Assembly: GCA_965657505.1 (NCBI GenBank)
Contig: CBFHON010000003.1
Coordinates: 62,001 to 126,000, forward strand
Direction of reading: 5' to 3'
Source of the DNA: TMED109 sp002171375
GTDB taxonomy: Bacteria > Pseudomonadota > Alphaproteobacteria > TMED109
Length of the DNA: 64,000 nucleotides
Below the pieces are notes generated by a model, which did not search any database, was not told where the DNA came from, and was given only the letters and a program-made list of their open reading frames with translations. The position numbers and the translations under genes were made by a program. This document shows, piece after piece, positions 26,739 through 35,845 of this stretch (position 1 is its first letter; each line of letters opens with the position of its first letter).

Positions 26739-27722
26739 TTATTTAAGATAGTTCTTATCTATTTTTCCAGATTGTATTAATACTTCAAAAGCTTTAATTG
26801 TTTCATTAATCATTGTTTTAGTATCAACACATCCATAATCAGAAATTCTTTCTTTCAGATGATCCCTAAGTGGAATATCTGAGAGTATACTAGGAAATGG
26901 CATTTCGGACCCAGAAGAAGTGATTTGTGCATTAGGTTTAATTTCTTGAATTATCTTTATAGTTTCATTAATATTTACGCTTTCACCAAATATATCAAAA
27001 ACAAAAGCTCCATCTCCATCATAAGATACGCTATGAATAAAAGCTGATGCAACTTCAGCTGCAGATAAATGAGAAACGTTTCCCTTATATGGAATATCAT
27101 AAGGTTCTCCAAGAGCAGCTGCTAACATAGCTACAGTTTGTTTAGATGTCATTCCTTGATCTCTACCAACTCCATTCACAATTGCTGGTCTTAGACATAC
27201 ACTAGGTACTTTATGATCTTGCCAGTAAACTTCGGAGATTTGTTCATCACACATTTTATATGCACCATATAGAGTTTTTAATGAATCTGAATTTGGTAAA
27301 AATGAATGTGCTGCCATAGAACTTGCATGCGCTATTCTTTTTATTGAATTTTGTTTTGCTGCCTCCATGATATTAACTGTACCAACTACGTTAACTTTTG
27401 CACCAGCAGTTGGGTCAGCTGCACAAAAGGGTACTTGTAAAGCTGCTAAGTGTATAATTGATTCTGGATTATATTTTTTTACTGTATTAAGGACATAATC
27501 AGTGTCAGAAATATCTCCTTCAACCCAAGGAACTTTTGATAATTCTTCATTTTCTATAAGTAATGCAGGCCTTTTTTTATTATTTGTTAAATCACAGGCG
27601 ATAACATCTATATTTTCTTTTAAAAGCATTGCCATTGTCCATGCACCTATACACCCTCCAGCACCAGTAATTAATACTGGACCATTAAAAGACTGATTAG
27701 GAATAGAAAAAAAGTTTAACAT
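26739..27722 (-). CDS. NAD-dependent epimerase/dehydratase family protein
   Basis: 327 residues starting at the ATG six bases after a near-perfect TAGGAGGT; a longer frame upstream overlaps the neighbour and has no such site. Extended SDR fold with LITGAGGCIGAW at the N-terminus, HLAALQVPFC, and YGAYKMCDE holding the YxxxK pair. Substrates of the family are nucleotide sugars or acyl-type alcohols; none can be chosen here. It sits 13 bases ahead of the carboxyltransferase gene in one unit. Confidence 0.8.
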   Translation of the reverse strand: MLNFFSIPNQSFNGPVLITGAGGCIGAWTMAMLLKENIDVIACDLTNNKKRPALLIENEELSKVPWVEGDISDTDYVLNTVKKYNPESIIHLAALQVPFCAADPTAGAKVNVVGTVNIMEAAKQNSIKRIAHASSMAAHSFLPNSDSLKTLYGAYKMCDEQISEVYWQDHKVPSVCLRPAIVNGVGRDQGMTSKQTVAMLAAALGEPYDIPYKGNVSHLSAAEVASAFIHSVSYDGDGAFVFDIFGESVNINETIKIIQEIKPNAQITSSGSEMPFPSILSDIPLRDHLKERISDYGCVDTKTMINETIKAFEVLIQSGKIDKNYLK

Positions 27723-27744
27723 ATAATACCTCCTAACAAGTATA

Positions 27745-28902
27745 TTAATTTTTATCCAGAGTTTTTTCAGCAATTCTAGACAGGAAAGATGCTCCTATAG
27801 GTAAAAGTTCATCATTAAAATCATAGGATGGGTTATGAAGTGACGCAGAATTTCCATTGCCTATCCAAGCATATGCACCAGGCTTTTCTTGTAAAAAATA
27901 TGAAAAATCTTCTGATCCCATCATTGGTTCTTGACTATCAGATGCCTTATTTCCAGCAATTTCTTTTGCAGTCTCTAAAGCAAATTTAGCTGCGTTAGTA
28001 TCATTAATAGTTGGAGGATAGCCTATTTTATAGTCTATTTCTGCCTTAGCCCCAAAAGCCTCACATATATCTTTTACTATTTTAGGAAATTTCTTTCTTA
28101 CAAAGTCACCAGTTGTTTTATCAAAATATCTTATTGTTCCTGCAAGACTTGCAAAATCAGGTATTACATTATTTGCATGACCAGAATTAAATTGTGTAAC
28201 AGATACTACTAAAGTTTTTTTCGGGTCAGAATTTCTAGAAACAAGCGACTGAAGTGCTTGAATAACTGCTGAACCACAAACTATTGGGTCTACCGACTCA
28301 TTTGGCATTGCGCCATGGGCACCTTTACCATTAATTTTTATTTCAAAATTATCTGCAGCTGCCATTCTTGGTCCAGGACCAACATCTAAATTTCCTTCAG
28401 CTACTCCAGGCATATTATGCATTCCATAGATAGAATCCACTGGAAATTTTTCAAATAGACCATCTTCTATCATTGCTTTTGCTCCTGCAAAGCCTTCTTC
28501 AGCTGGTTGAAATATTAATATAACTTGTCCGTTAAAGTTTCTTGTTTCTGCGAGATAACGAGCAGCACCAAGTAGCATAGTGGTATGTCCATCGTGACCA
28601 CATGCATGCATTACTCCTTCATGTGTTGAAGCATGATCGCATTTATTAGCTTCCGTAATGGGTAAAGCGTCCATATCTGCTCTTAAACCTACCATAGGCC
28701 CTTTACCATTTCTGATTACTCCAACTACACCTGTCCCTCCTATACCTTCATGAATTTCATCCACTCCAAATTCTTTAAGAAGCTTAGCAACTTTTTTTGC
28801 TGTTCTTTTTTCTTGATAAGCAAGTTCAGGATGACTATGAATGTCTTGTCTCCATTCTATCATTTGTTTATGAAACTCAGAAATTCTATTAATTATAGGC
28901 AT
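27745..28902 (-). CDS. M20 family amidohydrolase (hippurate hydrolase type)
   Basis: 385 residues. Metal-site motifs GLRADMDALPI and HACGHDGHTTMLLGAA, the EEGFAGAKAMIEDG stretch and the dimerisation domain (GKGAHGAMPNE) identify the M20D group, which cleaves N-acyl amino acids or hippurate-like amides in the cytosol. A C-terminal GSEDFSYF block completes the active site. Hydrolysis of hippurate would give benzoate, which could feed the aromatic cluster nearby, but this is only a suggestion. Confidence 0.88.
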   Translation of the reverse strand: MPIINRISEFHKQMIEWRQDIHSHPELAYQEKRTAKKVAKLLKEFGVDEIHEGIGGTGVVGVIRNGKGPMVGLRADMDALPITEANKCDHASTHEGVMHACGHDGHTTMLLGAARYLAETRNFNGQVILIFQPAEEGFAGAKAMIEDGLFEKFPVDSIYGMHNMPGVAEGNLDVGPGPRMAAADNFEIKINGKGAHGAMPNESVDPIVCGSAVIQALQSLVSRNSDPKKTLVVSVTQFNSGHANNVIPDFASLAGTIRYFDKTTGDFVRKKFPKIVKDICEAFGAKAEIDYKIGYPPTINDTNAAKFALETAKEIAGNKASDSQEPMMGSEDFSYFLQEKPGAYAWIGNGNSASLHNPSYDFNDELLPIGASFLSRIAEKTLDKN

Positions 28903-28985
28903 TATGACCCTTTCTATAAATTTAAGTTAGTGAATATAAATTATACTCTTAAAAATATAATATACTCAAGGTTTACATCAATTTA

Positions 28986-29555
28986 TTATTTCCTACTTTT
29001 TCCAGGCACCCATAAGATATCATTTTTTTTATTCTGTTTATTTACAAAACGGGCTATTACAAATAGATGATCCGATAATCTATTGATATACTTAATGCAA
29101 ATTGGATTTATTTTCTCTTTTTGGCTAAGGCTTATGATTAATCTTTCTGCTTTCCTTGCATTAGTTCGAGCTAGATGAAAGTACGCTGATTCTATTGAGC
29201 CCCCTGGTAAAATAAATGATTGTAAAGGTTCTAAATTACTATTCATTTCATCTATTTCTCTCTCTAATCTATCTACTTGCGTTTGAGAAATTCTTAACGG
29301 TTCATAATCTAAAGAATCATCTTCTGGCACACATAGATCGGCACCAAGATCAAAAAGATCATTTTGTATTCTAAAAATCATTTCTTTTAGTGGTGATTTT
29401 AGATTTATTATAGCTATACCTAAGGTTGAATTAGTTTCATCAACTGTGCCGAAGGCATCAATTCTTATAGAGTTTTTATAAACCCGTTCTCCATTACCAA
29501 GAGAAGTTTCACCCTTATCTCCTCCTCGTGTGTATATTTTATCTAATTTAACCAT
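28986..29555 (-). CDS. Cob(I)alamin adenosyltransferase (PduO type)
   Basis: 189 residues. TRGGDKGETSLGNGERVYKN opens the protein and supplies the ATP site; DAFGTVDETNS and FILPGGS with ARTNARKAER are diagnostic of the PduO/MMAB family. It makes adenosylcobalamin for enzymes such as methylmalonyl-CoA mutase. No propanediol microcompartment genes are present, so it should serve B12 salvage in general. Confidence 0.93.
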   Translation of the reverse strand: MVKLDKIYTRGGDKGETSLGNGERVYKNSIRIDAFGTVDETNSTLGIAIINLKSPLKEMIFRIQNDLFDLGADLCVPEDDSLDYEPLRISQTQVDRLEREIDEMNSNLEPLQSFILPGGSIESAYFHLARTNARKAERLIISLSQKEKINPICIKYINRLSDHLFVIARFVNKQNKKNDILWVPGKSRK

Positions 29556-29646
29556 CTGTTCTCTCTTTATGTTAAGATATATTATAGTAACAAAATTTTT
29601 ATAAATTATAAATATACTTTGAGATCTTATTTATTGGTAAAGTTTT

Positions 29647-30588
29647 ATGGAATTTATATCAGCTCAAAAAATTAAAAGAATTATTAAAATTAAAGGCCTT
29701 ATAAATGAGTTAGAGAATACCTATAGAAAGGATTCATTTGTTCCTTTAAGAAAAGTTTACAATATAATTCCTCAAAATAATGCAGCACAAATGATGATAA
29801 TGCCAGCTTTTTCAATTGATGGATATTATGGTGTAAAATTACTAAATGTATTTCCAAATAATCCTTCAGTAGGTTTACCAAGAGTAAAAGCATTATATGT
29901 TCTCTATGAGCAAAAAAATGGAGAAATAAAATTAATTTTAGATGGTACAGAAATAACTAAACAAAGAACTGCAGCAATGAGTGCAATTGCATCAAAGTTT
30001 TTATCAAAAATAGATAGTAAAACATTATTAGTTATAGGAACTGGCGCATTAGTTTCTTATATGATTAATGCTCATTGCTCTGTTAGGTCTATAGATAATG
30101 TTCTAATTTGGGGGAGAAATATAAATAAAGTAAAAAATATAGTTAAAATATATAAAAATAGTAATTTAAATGTTTCCGCAATTGATTCTCTTCAAGAAGC
30201 TTGTGGAATTGCAGATATAATAACTAGTGTAACTTCTGCTAAAAAAGAATTTATTAAGGGTAGTTGGCTAAATAATTCTGCACATATTGATTTACTAGGT
30301 GCTCATACAAGAGATATGGCTGAATTAGACCCGTATGGTTTTTCATTAGGTGAAATATATGTAGATGATAAGGAGGCTGCGCTTATTGAAGCAGGAGATT
30401 TAATGCAGTCAATAAAGCTAGGCTATATAAGTAAAAATGATATTAAAGCTGATATTAAGCAATTAATTATGAGTAATGACTTTAAGAGAGATGAAAAAGA
30501 TAAAGTAACTATATATAAATCAGTTGGACATGCTTTATCTGATTTAGCTACTGCTAATTATATATATAAGGTTTTAAACCTATCATAG
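29647..30588 (+). CDS. Ornithine cyclodeaminase/mu-crystallin family protein
   Basis: 313 residues. N-terminal substrate domain with MPAFSIDGYYGVKLLNVFPNN, then an NAD-binding Rossmann domain (LLVIGTGALVSYM) and the DLLGAHTRDMAEL block. Family members deaminate ornithine to proline or reduce imino acids such as delta-1-piperideine-2-carboxylate. Specificity cannot be assigned. It is divergent from the cobalamin adenosyltransferase gene and convergent with the aromatic cluster. Confidence 0.85.
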   Translation: MEFISAQKIKRIIKIKGLINELENTYRKDSFVPLRKVYNIIPQNNAAQMMIMPAFSIDGYYGVKLLNVFPNNPSVGLPRVKALYVLYEQKNGEIKLILDGTEITKQRTAAMSAIASKFLSKIDSKTLLVIGTGALVSYMINAHCSVRSIDNVLIWGRNINKVKNIVKIYKNSNLNVSAIDSLQEACGIADIITSVTSAKKEFIKGSWLNNSAHIDLLGAHTRDMAELDPYGFSLGEIYVDDKEAALIEAGDLMQSIKLGYISKNDIKADIKQLIMSNDFKRDEKDKVTIYKSVGHALSDLATANYIYKVLNLS

Positions 30589-30602
30589 CAATTTCAGATT
30601 AT

Positions 30603-31043
30603 TTAAACTTTTTTTTCTTCTATTAGATAGTATTCAAATACTTTTTTCATCTTTTCAGGAATAGCTTTAGATTTAATTATTCCATTCTTTTCTTCTGCCC
30701 ATATTCTGATTTCAGAGCCCGCACATACTATTTTATTTTTTCTTTTAATAATATGCTGAAGTTTTAAGGTAGAATTGGTAATATTAACCAAACTAGTTTG
30801 TATATTTAAAATATCTTCTCTAACACAAGCAGAAAGAAATTTTGCTTCAGTGTGCAGTAATGGTAATCCCTTTATATTATATAATTCCTCTAATTTAGAA
30901 ATAGGTTGCTTTATACTTTTAAAATAATTCCATTGAGCGCTATCCATCCATTTATAAAAATTAGGATAAAATACTATTCCATACGGATCGCAATCGCCCC
31001 ATTCTACTTTTATTTTATATTGTTTTACTTTTACTAGGCTCAT
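30603..31043 (-). CDS. Acyl-CoA thioesterase (4-hydroxybenzoyl-CoA type)
   Basis: 146 residues starting at the ATG seven bases after AGGAT. Hot-dog fold with VEWGDCDPYGIVFYPNFYKWMD, where the Asp after CDP-like turn is the catalytic residue in 4-hydroxybenzoyl-CoA thioesterase. It would release the free aromatic acid, here perhaps gentisate, from its CoA thioester. The start overlaps the CoA ligase gene by 29 bases, so both are made from one message. Confidence 0.85.
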   Translation of the reverse strand: MSLVKVKQYKIKVEWGDCDPYGIVFYPNFYKWMDSAQWNYFKSIKQPISKLEELYNIKGLPLLHTEAKFLSACVREDILNIQTSLVNITNSTLKLQHIIKRKNKIVCAGSEIRIWAEEKNGIIKSKAIPEKMKKVFEYYLIEEKKV

Positions 31044-32538
31044 CAAATTTATCCTTAATTAATTTGTGTAAATCATTCCTTTTTATTTTACCAGTGCTAG
31101 TTTGGGGTAATTTATCAATAAGCTTAATCATATAGGGTTTTTTATAATTTGGAAGAGAGGCTATTTTAGTTTTTAATTTTCTAACTATCAAATCTTCATT
31201 TGTAGTTTTATTTACGTGTAGAAACAAAGCTAGTCTTAGAGTGTCTTGTTTGGTATTAAAAGCTATACAAAATGAATCAAGCACATTATTTAAATTAGAT
31301 GCTATATTTTCTATTTCTTTAGGATTCACCCATTTACCAGCTACTTTTATTAGGTCGTCTTCTCTACCCTGGTAATACCAATGATTATCTTTTATTGACC
31401 ATATATCTCCAGTTTTTATCCATCCTTCGAGGAAGGTTTTTTCAGATTTATTTTTATTATTTAAATATTTATTTGAAAAAGTTGAATGTTTAATATGAAG
31501 AACACCATTTGTTTTGGATAATAACTTATTACTATTTATTAATTTTGTTTTTACATTTTTAATTGGTTCTCCTGTGCTACCTATTTTTGAATTTTCTGGT
31601 CTGGTTGCAATTACAATAGCAAGCGTTTCTGTAGTCCCATAGCAATTTAAGAGTGGAGATTTTACTTTACTTTTCCATTCTTTATAAAGCTTATCAGGTA
31701 TTCTCTCTCCTGCTGAAATAAAATATTGTACTTCAGATAATATTTTTAAATTTGTACTGCTATCCTCTAAAAGTCTTCTATAAATAGTGGGAACACTAAA
31801 AATAACTTTAGGATTAAATTTTTTAATTATATAAGAAAGGTTTGGATTATTTAATAAATTATCATTAAAAATTGTATTAAGCCCTATTAGTAACGGAGCA
31901 AAAAAATTATTTCCCAAGGCATAAGCAAAAAATAATTTAGATGTAGTAAATATGCTATCCCCATAACATAATTTTAAAATATTTTTATGAAGAAAATAAG
32001 TATTAGTAATAATCTCATGTTGATGAATTATAGCTTTAGGTAAACCTGTGGTTCCTGAAGAATAAATTAAAAAAGCAATTTGATTGTTTTTAGAGTTAAC
32101 TGTTTTAATTTTTTTTAAATGAATTTTAGATAAAAGATTTTTCCATTTATTATTTTTATAGACTGAATATTTAAATTTAAGTTTATCTTTATTTAGAGAA
32201 TTATCGCTTAATATTATTGAAGGTTTGCTGTCATTAAGTATATGTAGTGTTTGTTCTTTAGATAGTTCAGGATTACCAGGAATAGGAACAATTCCTACTT
32301 TTATTGCTCCTAAAAAAGAAGATACAAAGTTAACACTGTCACTACTACTTATATAAATTCTATCTTTGCGTTTAATTTTTAACTTAAGTAATAATTGGCT
32401 AACTTTTGTACTTAGCTGAAATAATTCTTTATAAGATATTATCTTTATCTTATTAGAGTCCATTATCTGAGTTATCGCTGTCTTGTTTATATAATTATTT
32501 TTTAAAGCGTTTTGTTCTATTTTATCAAATATGTTCAT
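31015..32538 (-). CDS. Aromatic acid-CoA ligase-like (AMP-forming)
   Basis: 507 residues of the ANL superfamily. P-loop FLIYSSGTTGLPKAI lies near residue 160, the YGTTE motif and GEPIKN in the middle, KTGDIW and YYQGREDDLIKVAGKWV at the domain hinge, and a C-terminal PQTSTGKIKR with the catalytic Lys. Size and motif spacing are nearest to benzoate-CoA ligases. It would activate an aromatic carboxylate with ATP and CoA. Its neighbours (thioesterase, oxygenase, gentisate dioxygenase) support an aromatic substrate; a fatty acid cannot be excluded. Confidence 0.82.
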   Translation of the reverse strand: MNIFDKIEQNALKNNYINKTAITQIMDSNKIKIISYKELFQLSTKVSQLLLKLKIKRKDRIYISSSDSVNFVSSFLGAIKVGIVPIPGNPELSKEQTLHILNDSKPSIILSDNSLNKDKLKFKYSVYKNNKWKNLLSKIHLKKIKTVNSKNNQIAFLIYSSGTTGLPKAIIHQHEIITNTYFLHKNILKLCYGDSIFTTSKLFFAYALGNNFFAPLLIGLNTIFNDNLLNNPNLSYIIKKFNPKVIFSVPTIYRRLLEDSSTNLKILSEVQYFISAGERIPDKLYKEWKSKVKSPLLNCYGTTETLAIVIATRPENSKIGSTGEPIKNVKTKLINSNKLLSKTNGVLHIKHSTFSNKYLNNKNKSEKTFLEGWIKTGDIWSIKDNHWYYQGREDDLIKVAGKWVNPKEIENIASNLNNVLDSFCIAFNTKQDTLRLALFLHVNKTTNEDLIVRKLKTKIASLPNYKKPYMIKLIDKLPQTSTGKIKRNDLHKLIKDKFDEPSKSKTI

Positions 32539-32557
32539 TGCAATTTTATTTCGTTAA

Positions 32558-33106
32558 TTAAAATATATTAAAAACATTATCTTTTACTATTAATGGCCAA
32601 TGACCTGATTTAAATAAATGATATTTTGAAATGAAAATATGATTATCATTTTGGTCGGAAGCAAAGGCTAATGCTGCTTGGTAACAACATATAGCTGCGG
32701 CACCAGCTGCAACTTTAGAATAATATTGGTATTTAACATTATCTTTATGTATATCTTTAATTGAGTATGTTTCTATTATTTTAGATGATTCTTCAGTAAG
32801 AGATTTTAAAAAAGAAAAAACTTTTTTTTTATCTTCATTCTCTAATAAAATGTTTAATAAATTTTCTTTTTCTTTTTCTTCTATCTCCCAACATTCTTTA
32901 TTCCAATCTTTACTATTAATAACTTTAATAGCTTCTTCCCAATTAGCTACTTGTTTTATTTCATTATGAATATTTAATTCTTGGCAATAGTTTTTAATAA
33001 AGGAATAGAGGTTGGAATCTATTTCTTTTCCTACATTTTTAAACCAGTTAATTTTAACTATGTTAGCAGTAACAGAAGATATTTTATTTAATGATATTAG
33101 GCTCAT
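32558..33106 (-). CDS. Unrecognised protein in aromatic-acid cluster
   Basis: 182 residues, family not recognised. No signal or membrane segment. First part is helical with VANWEEAIKVINSKDWNKECWEIEE; a hydrophobic alanine-rich helix near residues 133-150 (KVAAGAAAICCYQAALAFAS) is followed by HIFISKYHLFKSGHWPLIV. It lies nine bases from the dioxygenase and 20 from the CoA ligase, so it belongs to the operon. A role as a small subunit or effector of the di-iron oxygenase is an attractive guess (PaaB-, PaaD- or BoxC-like proteins do not obviously match). Confidence 0.6.
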   Translation of the reverse strand: MSLISLNKISSVTANIVKINWFKNVGKEIDSNLYSFIKNYCQELNIHNEIKQVANWEEAIKVINSKDWNKECWEIEEKEKENLLNILLENEDKKKVFSFLKSLTEESSKIIETYSIKDIHKDNVKYQYYSKVAAGAAAICCYQAALAFASDQNDNHIFISKYHLFKSGHWPLIVKDNVFNIF

Positions 33107-33114
33107 AATAAATT

Positions 33115-34137
33115 TTATTGTTTATATATTTTTTCTCTAAACAAGCCTAATAATTCTTGTACTGGTCTGTCTGAAAAAGAAAATAATACTGATTCATCTA
33201 TAGTTTCGTGTTTAATTTTTGCCCAAGGAGGTACTACAAAAATATCTCCTTTGTTCCATAAATATTCTTGATCGTTAATTGTTGTTTTACCCTGGCCTTC
33301 AACAACTGTATAAATTGTTCCGTCTGTACTTCTATACGAATTTCCTGAAAATGATTTAGGTATTAATTGCATAAATGTGGCCATGGTAGGAATAGCATGT
33401 CCTCCATTAGAAGGGTTTACATATTTTAATCTTAGACCGTGGCATTTATCCCATTCTTTGGATTCTTTCATTTTATCTAGAGCTTCTTTAGTTCTATCAT
33501 AGGGATAAGAAAAGACAGGGGAAGCAAGATTATCAAATAGTTTATGGTCTACAGGTAAAAGCCCAGCACCATATCTTGCAAGAGAATCACCTTCTGGCCT
33601 TTTTAATTCCTGTGTATCTTCATTTAATTTTTCTGAAAAGCTTGCTGAGAAATGATTTACCATTGGAATATCTAAGCCATCTAGCCATATCATTGGCTCA
33701 TTAGATTCATTTCCATGATCATGCCAGGTCCAGGAGGGTGTAATAATAAAATCTCCAGGACGCATAATAGTTTTTTCTCCATCCACTGCTGTATATGCTC
33801 CATTTCCATGCATTACAAATCTAAGAGCAGATTGTGTATGTCTATGGCTAGGGGCAACTTCTCCGGGAAGAATTAATTGCAGACCAGCATAAAGTGTATC
33901 GGTAATCTTACTTTCACCCCTCATATTAGGGTTTTCTAAAATAAGCACTCTTCTTTCAGCTTGCTCTGCAGTTATAATTGAACCTGAGTCTAAAACACGA
34001 TTTTTTGTATCTTTCCAATACCAAATATGTGAGTGTGTTCTAGTATTTGGTTCAGGAGTTACTAATTTAGCTAAAACTTCCCACAAGGGAGCCATGTTTA
34101 ATTCGCTAATATTTTTATAAAAATCATTTTTTTTCAA
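33115..34137 (-). CDS. Gentisate 1,2-dioxygenase-like double-cupin protein
   Basis: 340 residues. Two cupin domains: the first has PSHRHTQSALRFVMHGNG and SWTWHDHGNES with the His ligands for Fe(II), the second GQGKTTINDQEYLWNKGD and PPWAKIKHE. Length and the N-terminal AKLVTPEPNT match gentisate dioxygenases, with salicylate and 1-hydroxy-2-naphthoate dioxygenases as close relatives. It opens gentisate between C1 and C2 to maleylpyruvate. The isomerase and hydrolase for the next steps are not in this window. Confidence 0.88.
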   Translation of the reverse strand: MKKNDFYKNISELNMAPLWEVLAKLVTPEPNTRTHSHIWYWKDTKNRVLDSGSIITAEQAERRVLILENPNMRGESKITDTLYAGLQLILPGEVAPSHRHTQSALRFVMHGNGAYTAVDGEKTIMRPGDFIITPSWTWHDHGNESNEPMIWLDGLDIPMVNHFSASFSEKLNEDTQELKRPEGDSLARYGAGLLPVDHKLFDNLASPVFSYPYDRTKEALDKMKESKEWDKCHGLRLKYVNPSNGGHAIPTMATFMQLIPKSFSGNSYRSTDGTIYTVVEGQGKTTINDQEYLWNKGDIFVVPPWAKIKHETIDESVLFSFSDRPVQELLGLFREKIYKQ

Positions 34138-34181
34138 AGTTTACCTCTTTAAAGTTTTGTAAACTAAGAATATATTATTAT

Positions 34182-34889
34182 TTAATTAATGCTAGGAAGT
34201 TCTAAATTTAATTTATTTACCACCAATTCATGGGTTAATTTTAGATAATCCTCTAACATTTCTTCATTCTTTCTCTTTTTTATTCCCCATTTTCTATATA
34301 ATTCGTTATTTTTTGATGCTGCTCTACCAAAAAAGGCCGGAAGCATTGGGTAATATCTGTTGATTGCTTCTTGTACTTCTATTTTACCATCTTCTGAAGC
34401 AATTAATTCCTTTGTAAAATCTTCCCCAAATTTTGCGTGAAATTTTTCTTCAGGCATAGTCATTCTGGCTACACTTTTTAATGGATGAAATGAACATTCT
34501 AGTAAGTCTTCAACTTGAAGAATTTCAGCTAAATCTGCTAGTAGTTTTATAACGCAAAATTCTGCCCATGTTTCAAGTGGAAATTCAAATATAGATAAAG
34601 GGTTTTTTCCCTCAGGAGTCATTTCATTTTCAGGTATATTTAGTTTTTGTCCGAGTTCTCTAAATCTTACATGGTGACCATACTCTTCCATTGCTACCCT
34701 ACAAGTTAGCCATTTCGCATAAGGATTTGGTGCTAATGCTATAGCTGGTTCATCAAATACTCTTGCACCATAAAGCTCATTCACGGCGTGACTTCTAACT
34801 ATTTTTACTAATAACTCTCTATATTCTTCAGGATAATGAATTAAATCTTCACAAGTTTTTACTTGAGGGATTTCATTTTCTAATTTCAT
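34182..34889 (-). CDS. Small PaaA/PaaC-like di-iron oxygenase subunit
   Basis: 235 residues from the ATG seven bases after GGAG; an ATG four codons earlier shares a base with the upstream stop. Ferritin-like helical protein of the phenylacetate-CoA oxygenase family. Two ExxH-type motifs (AMEEYGHHVRF and MPEEKFHAKFG) plus Glu in VNELYGARVFDE give a complete carboxylate-bridged di-iron site. It is much shorter than BoxB or PaaA and no PaaB, PaaC or PaaD partner is next to it. With the reductase two genes upstream it should insert one oxygen atom into an aromatic CoA thioester (inference). Confidence 0.78.
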   Translation of the reverse strand: MKLENEIPQVKTCEDLIHYPEEYRELLVKIVRSHAVNELYGARVFDEPAIALAPNPYAKWLTCRVAMEEYGHHVRFRELGQKLNIPENEMTPEGKNPLSIFEFPLETWAEFCVIKLLADLAEILQVEDLLECSFHPLKSVARMTMPEEKFHAKFGEDFTKELIASEDGKIEVQEAINRYYPMLPAFFGRAASKNNELYRKWGIKKRKNEEMLEDYLKLTHELVVNKLNLELPSIN

Positions 34890-34900
34890 AATATTCTCCA

Positions 34901-35845
34901 TTAAATCATAGGTTCATTTGAAAAAGCTTCTAGATCGGTTTCCAAAGACGTTAAATTTTCATCAAAATTCTCTTCAAAGCCTCTTTTTAAATCACTATAC
35001 ATGTCATCTTCTTTACGAATAAAATTAAAAACTGGACGGGATTGTTGAAATAAAAAAACTTCCTTTGCTCTTACACCAAATATTTGACCAGAATATTTTT
35101 TTCCATCATTAGATGATAAGTAAGAAACCAGCTCTCCAACATACTTTGAATCAATTTTAAGTGCTGAATCTTTATACTTTTGTTGCGCTTCATTTTGCGG
35201 TTTTATTGACTCTGTTACTCTAGTTGCTGCAAAGGGAGCAATCGAATTACATGTTATATTTGATCTCTGTAAGTCTAGTGCTGTTACTCTGGTTAAAGCT
35301 ATTAGGCCGGCTTTAGCAGAGGCGTATGCGGCTTGTCCATAATTACCCCAAATACCTGCAGTAGAGATAATATTAATAATTCTGCCATAATTATAATTAC
35401 TATCTAATTTAACTACTTCTTTCATATATCTACTAGTTTCTGAGATAATATTAAATGCCCCTGTAAGATTAATATCTATTACTTTTTTCCAATCTTCTAT
35501 TGAATATTTAAAGATAAAACCATCTCTTATTATTGCAGCATTGTTTACAACAATGTCTATCCTATTGAATTTTTTTATAACTATTTCAATAGAATTTTTA
35601 ACATCTTCTGCTATAGAAATATCTTTAGTAATAGCTAAAGTTTCGACATTATATTTGTTACTTATTTCTTCAGATACTCTTTCAGCTAAATTTTTGTCAT
35701 CATGGTTACCGTTAATGCTGTAACCCGGATCAATAATTACAATTTTACAACCTTGTTGAGCTAAGTTTTCTGCAATAGATTTTCCTATTCCTCTTGCCCC
35801 GCCAGTAATTAATGCAGTTCTATTATTAAGCTTTTTATCTGTCAT
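34901..35845 (-). CDS. Short-chain dehydrogenase, 3-hydroxyacyl-CoA dehydrogenase-like
   Basis: 314 residues. TGGARGIGKSIAENLA at the N-terminus, VVNNAAI, and STAGIWGN with YASAK (active Ser, Tyr, Lys). Unlike a plain SDR of about 250 residues it has a C-terminal extension of about 50 residues ending in an acidic stretch, as in the dehydrogenase part of peroxisomal multifunctional enzyme type proteins. In the operon it could oxidise a ring diol or hydroxyl formed by the oxygenase. It overlaps the reductase stop by four bases. Confidence 0.85.
   Translation of the reverse strand: MTDKKLNNRTALITGGARGIGKSIAENLAQQGCKIVIIDPGYSINGNHDDKNLAERVSEEISNKYNVETLAITKDISIAEDVKNSIEIVIKKFNRIDIVVNNAAIIRDGFIFKYSIEDWKKVIDINLTGAFNIISETSRYMKEVVKLDSNYNYGRIINIISTAGIWGNYGQAAYASAKAGLIALTRVTALDLQRSNITCNSIAPFAATRVTESIKPQNEAQQKYKDSALKIDSKYVGELVSYLSSNDGKKYSGQIFGVRAKEVFLFQQSRPVFNFIRKEDDMYSDLKRGFEENFDENLTSLETDLEAFSNEPMI

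Noticed and set aside
28986..29555. Propanediol-utilisation (pdu) cluster suggested by the PduO-type gene
   Set aside because: No shell protein or diol dehydratase gene is near; PduO-type adenosyltransferases are common general B12 enzymes.
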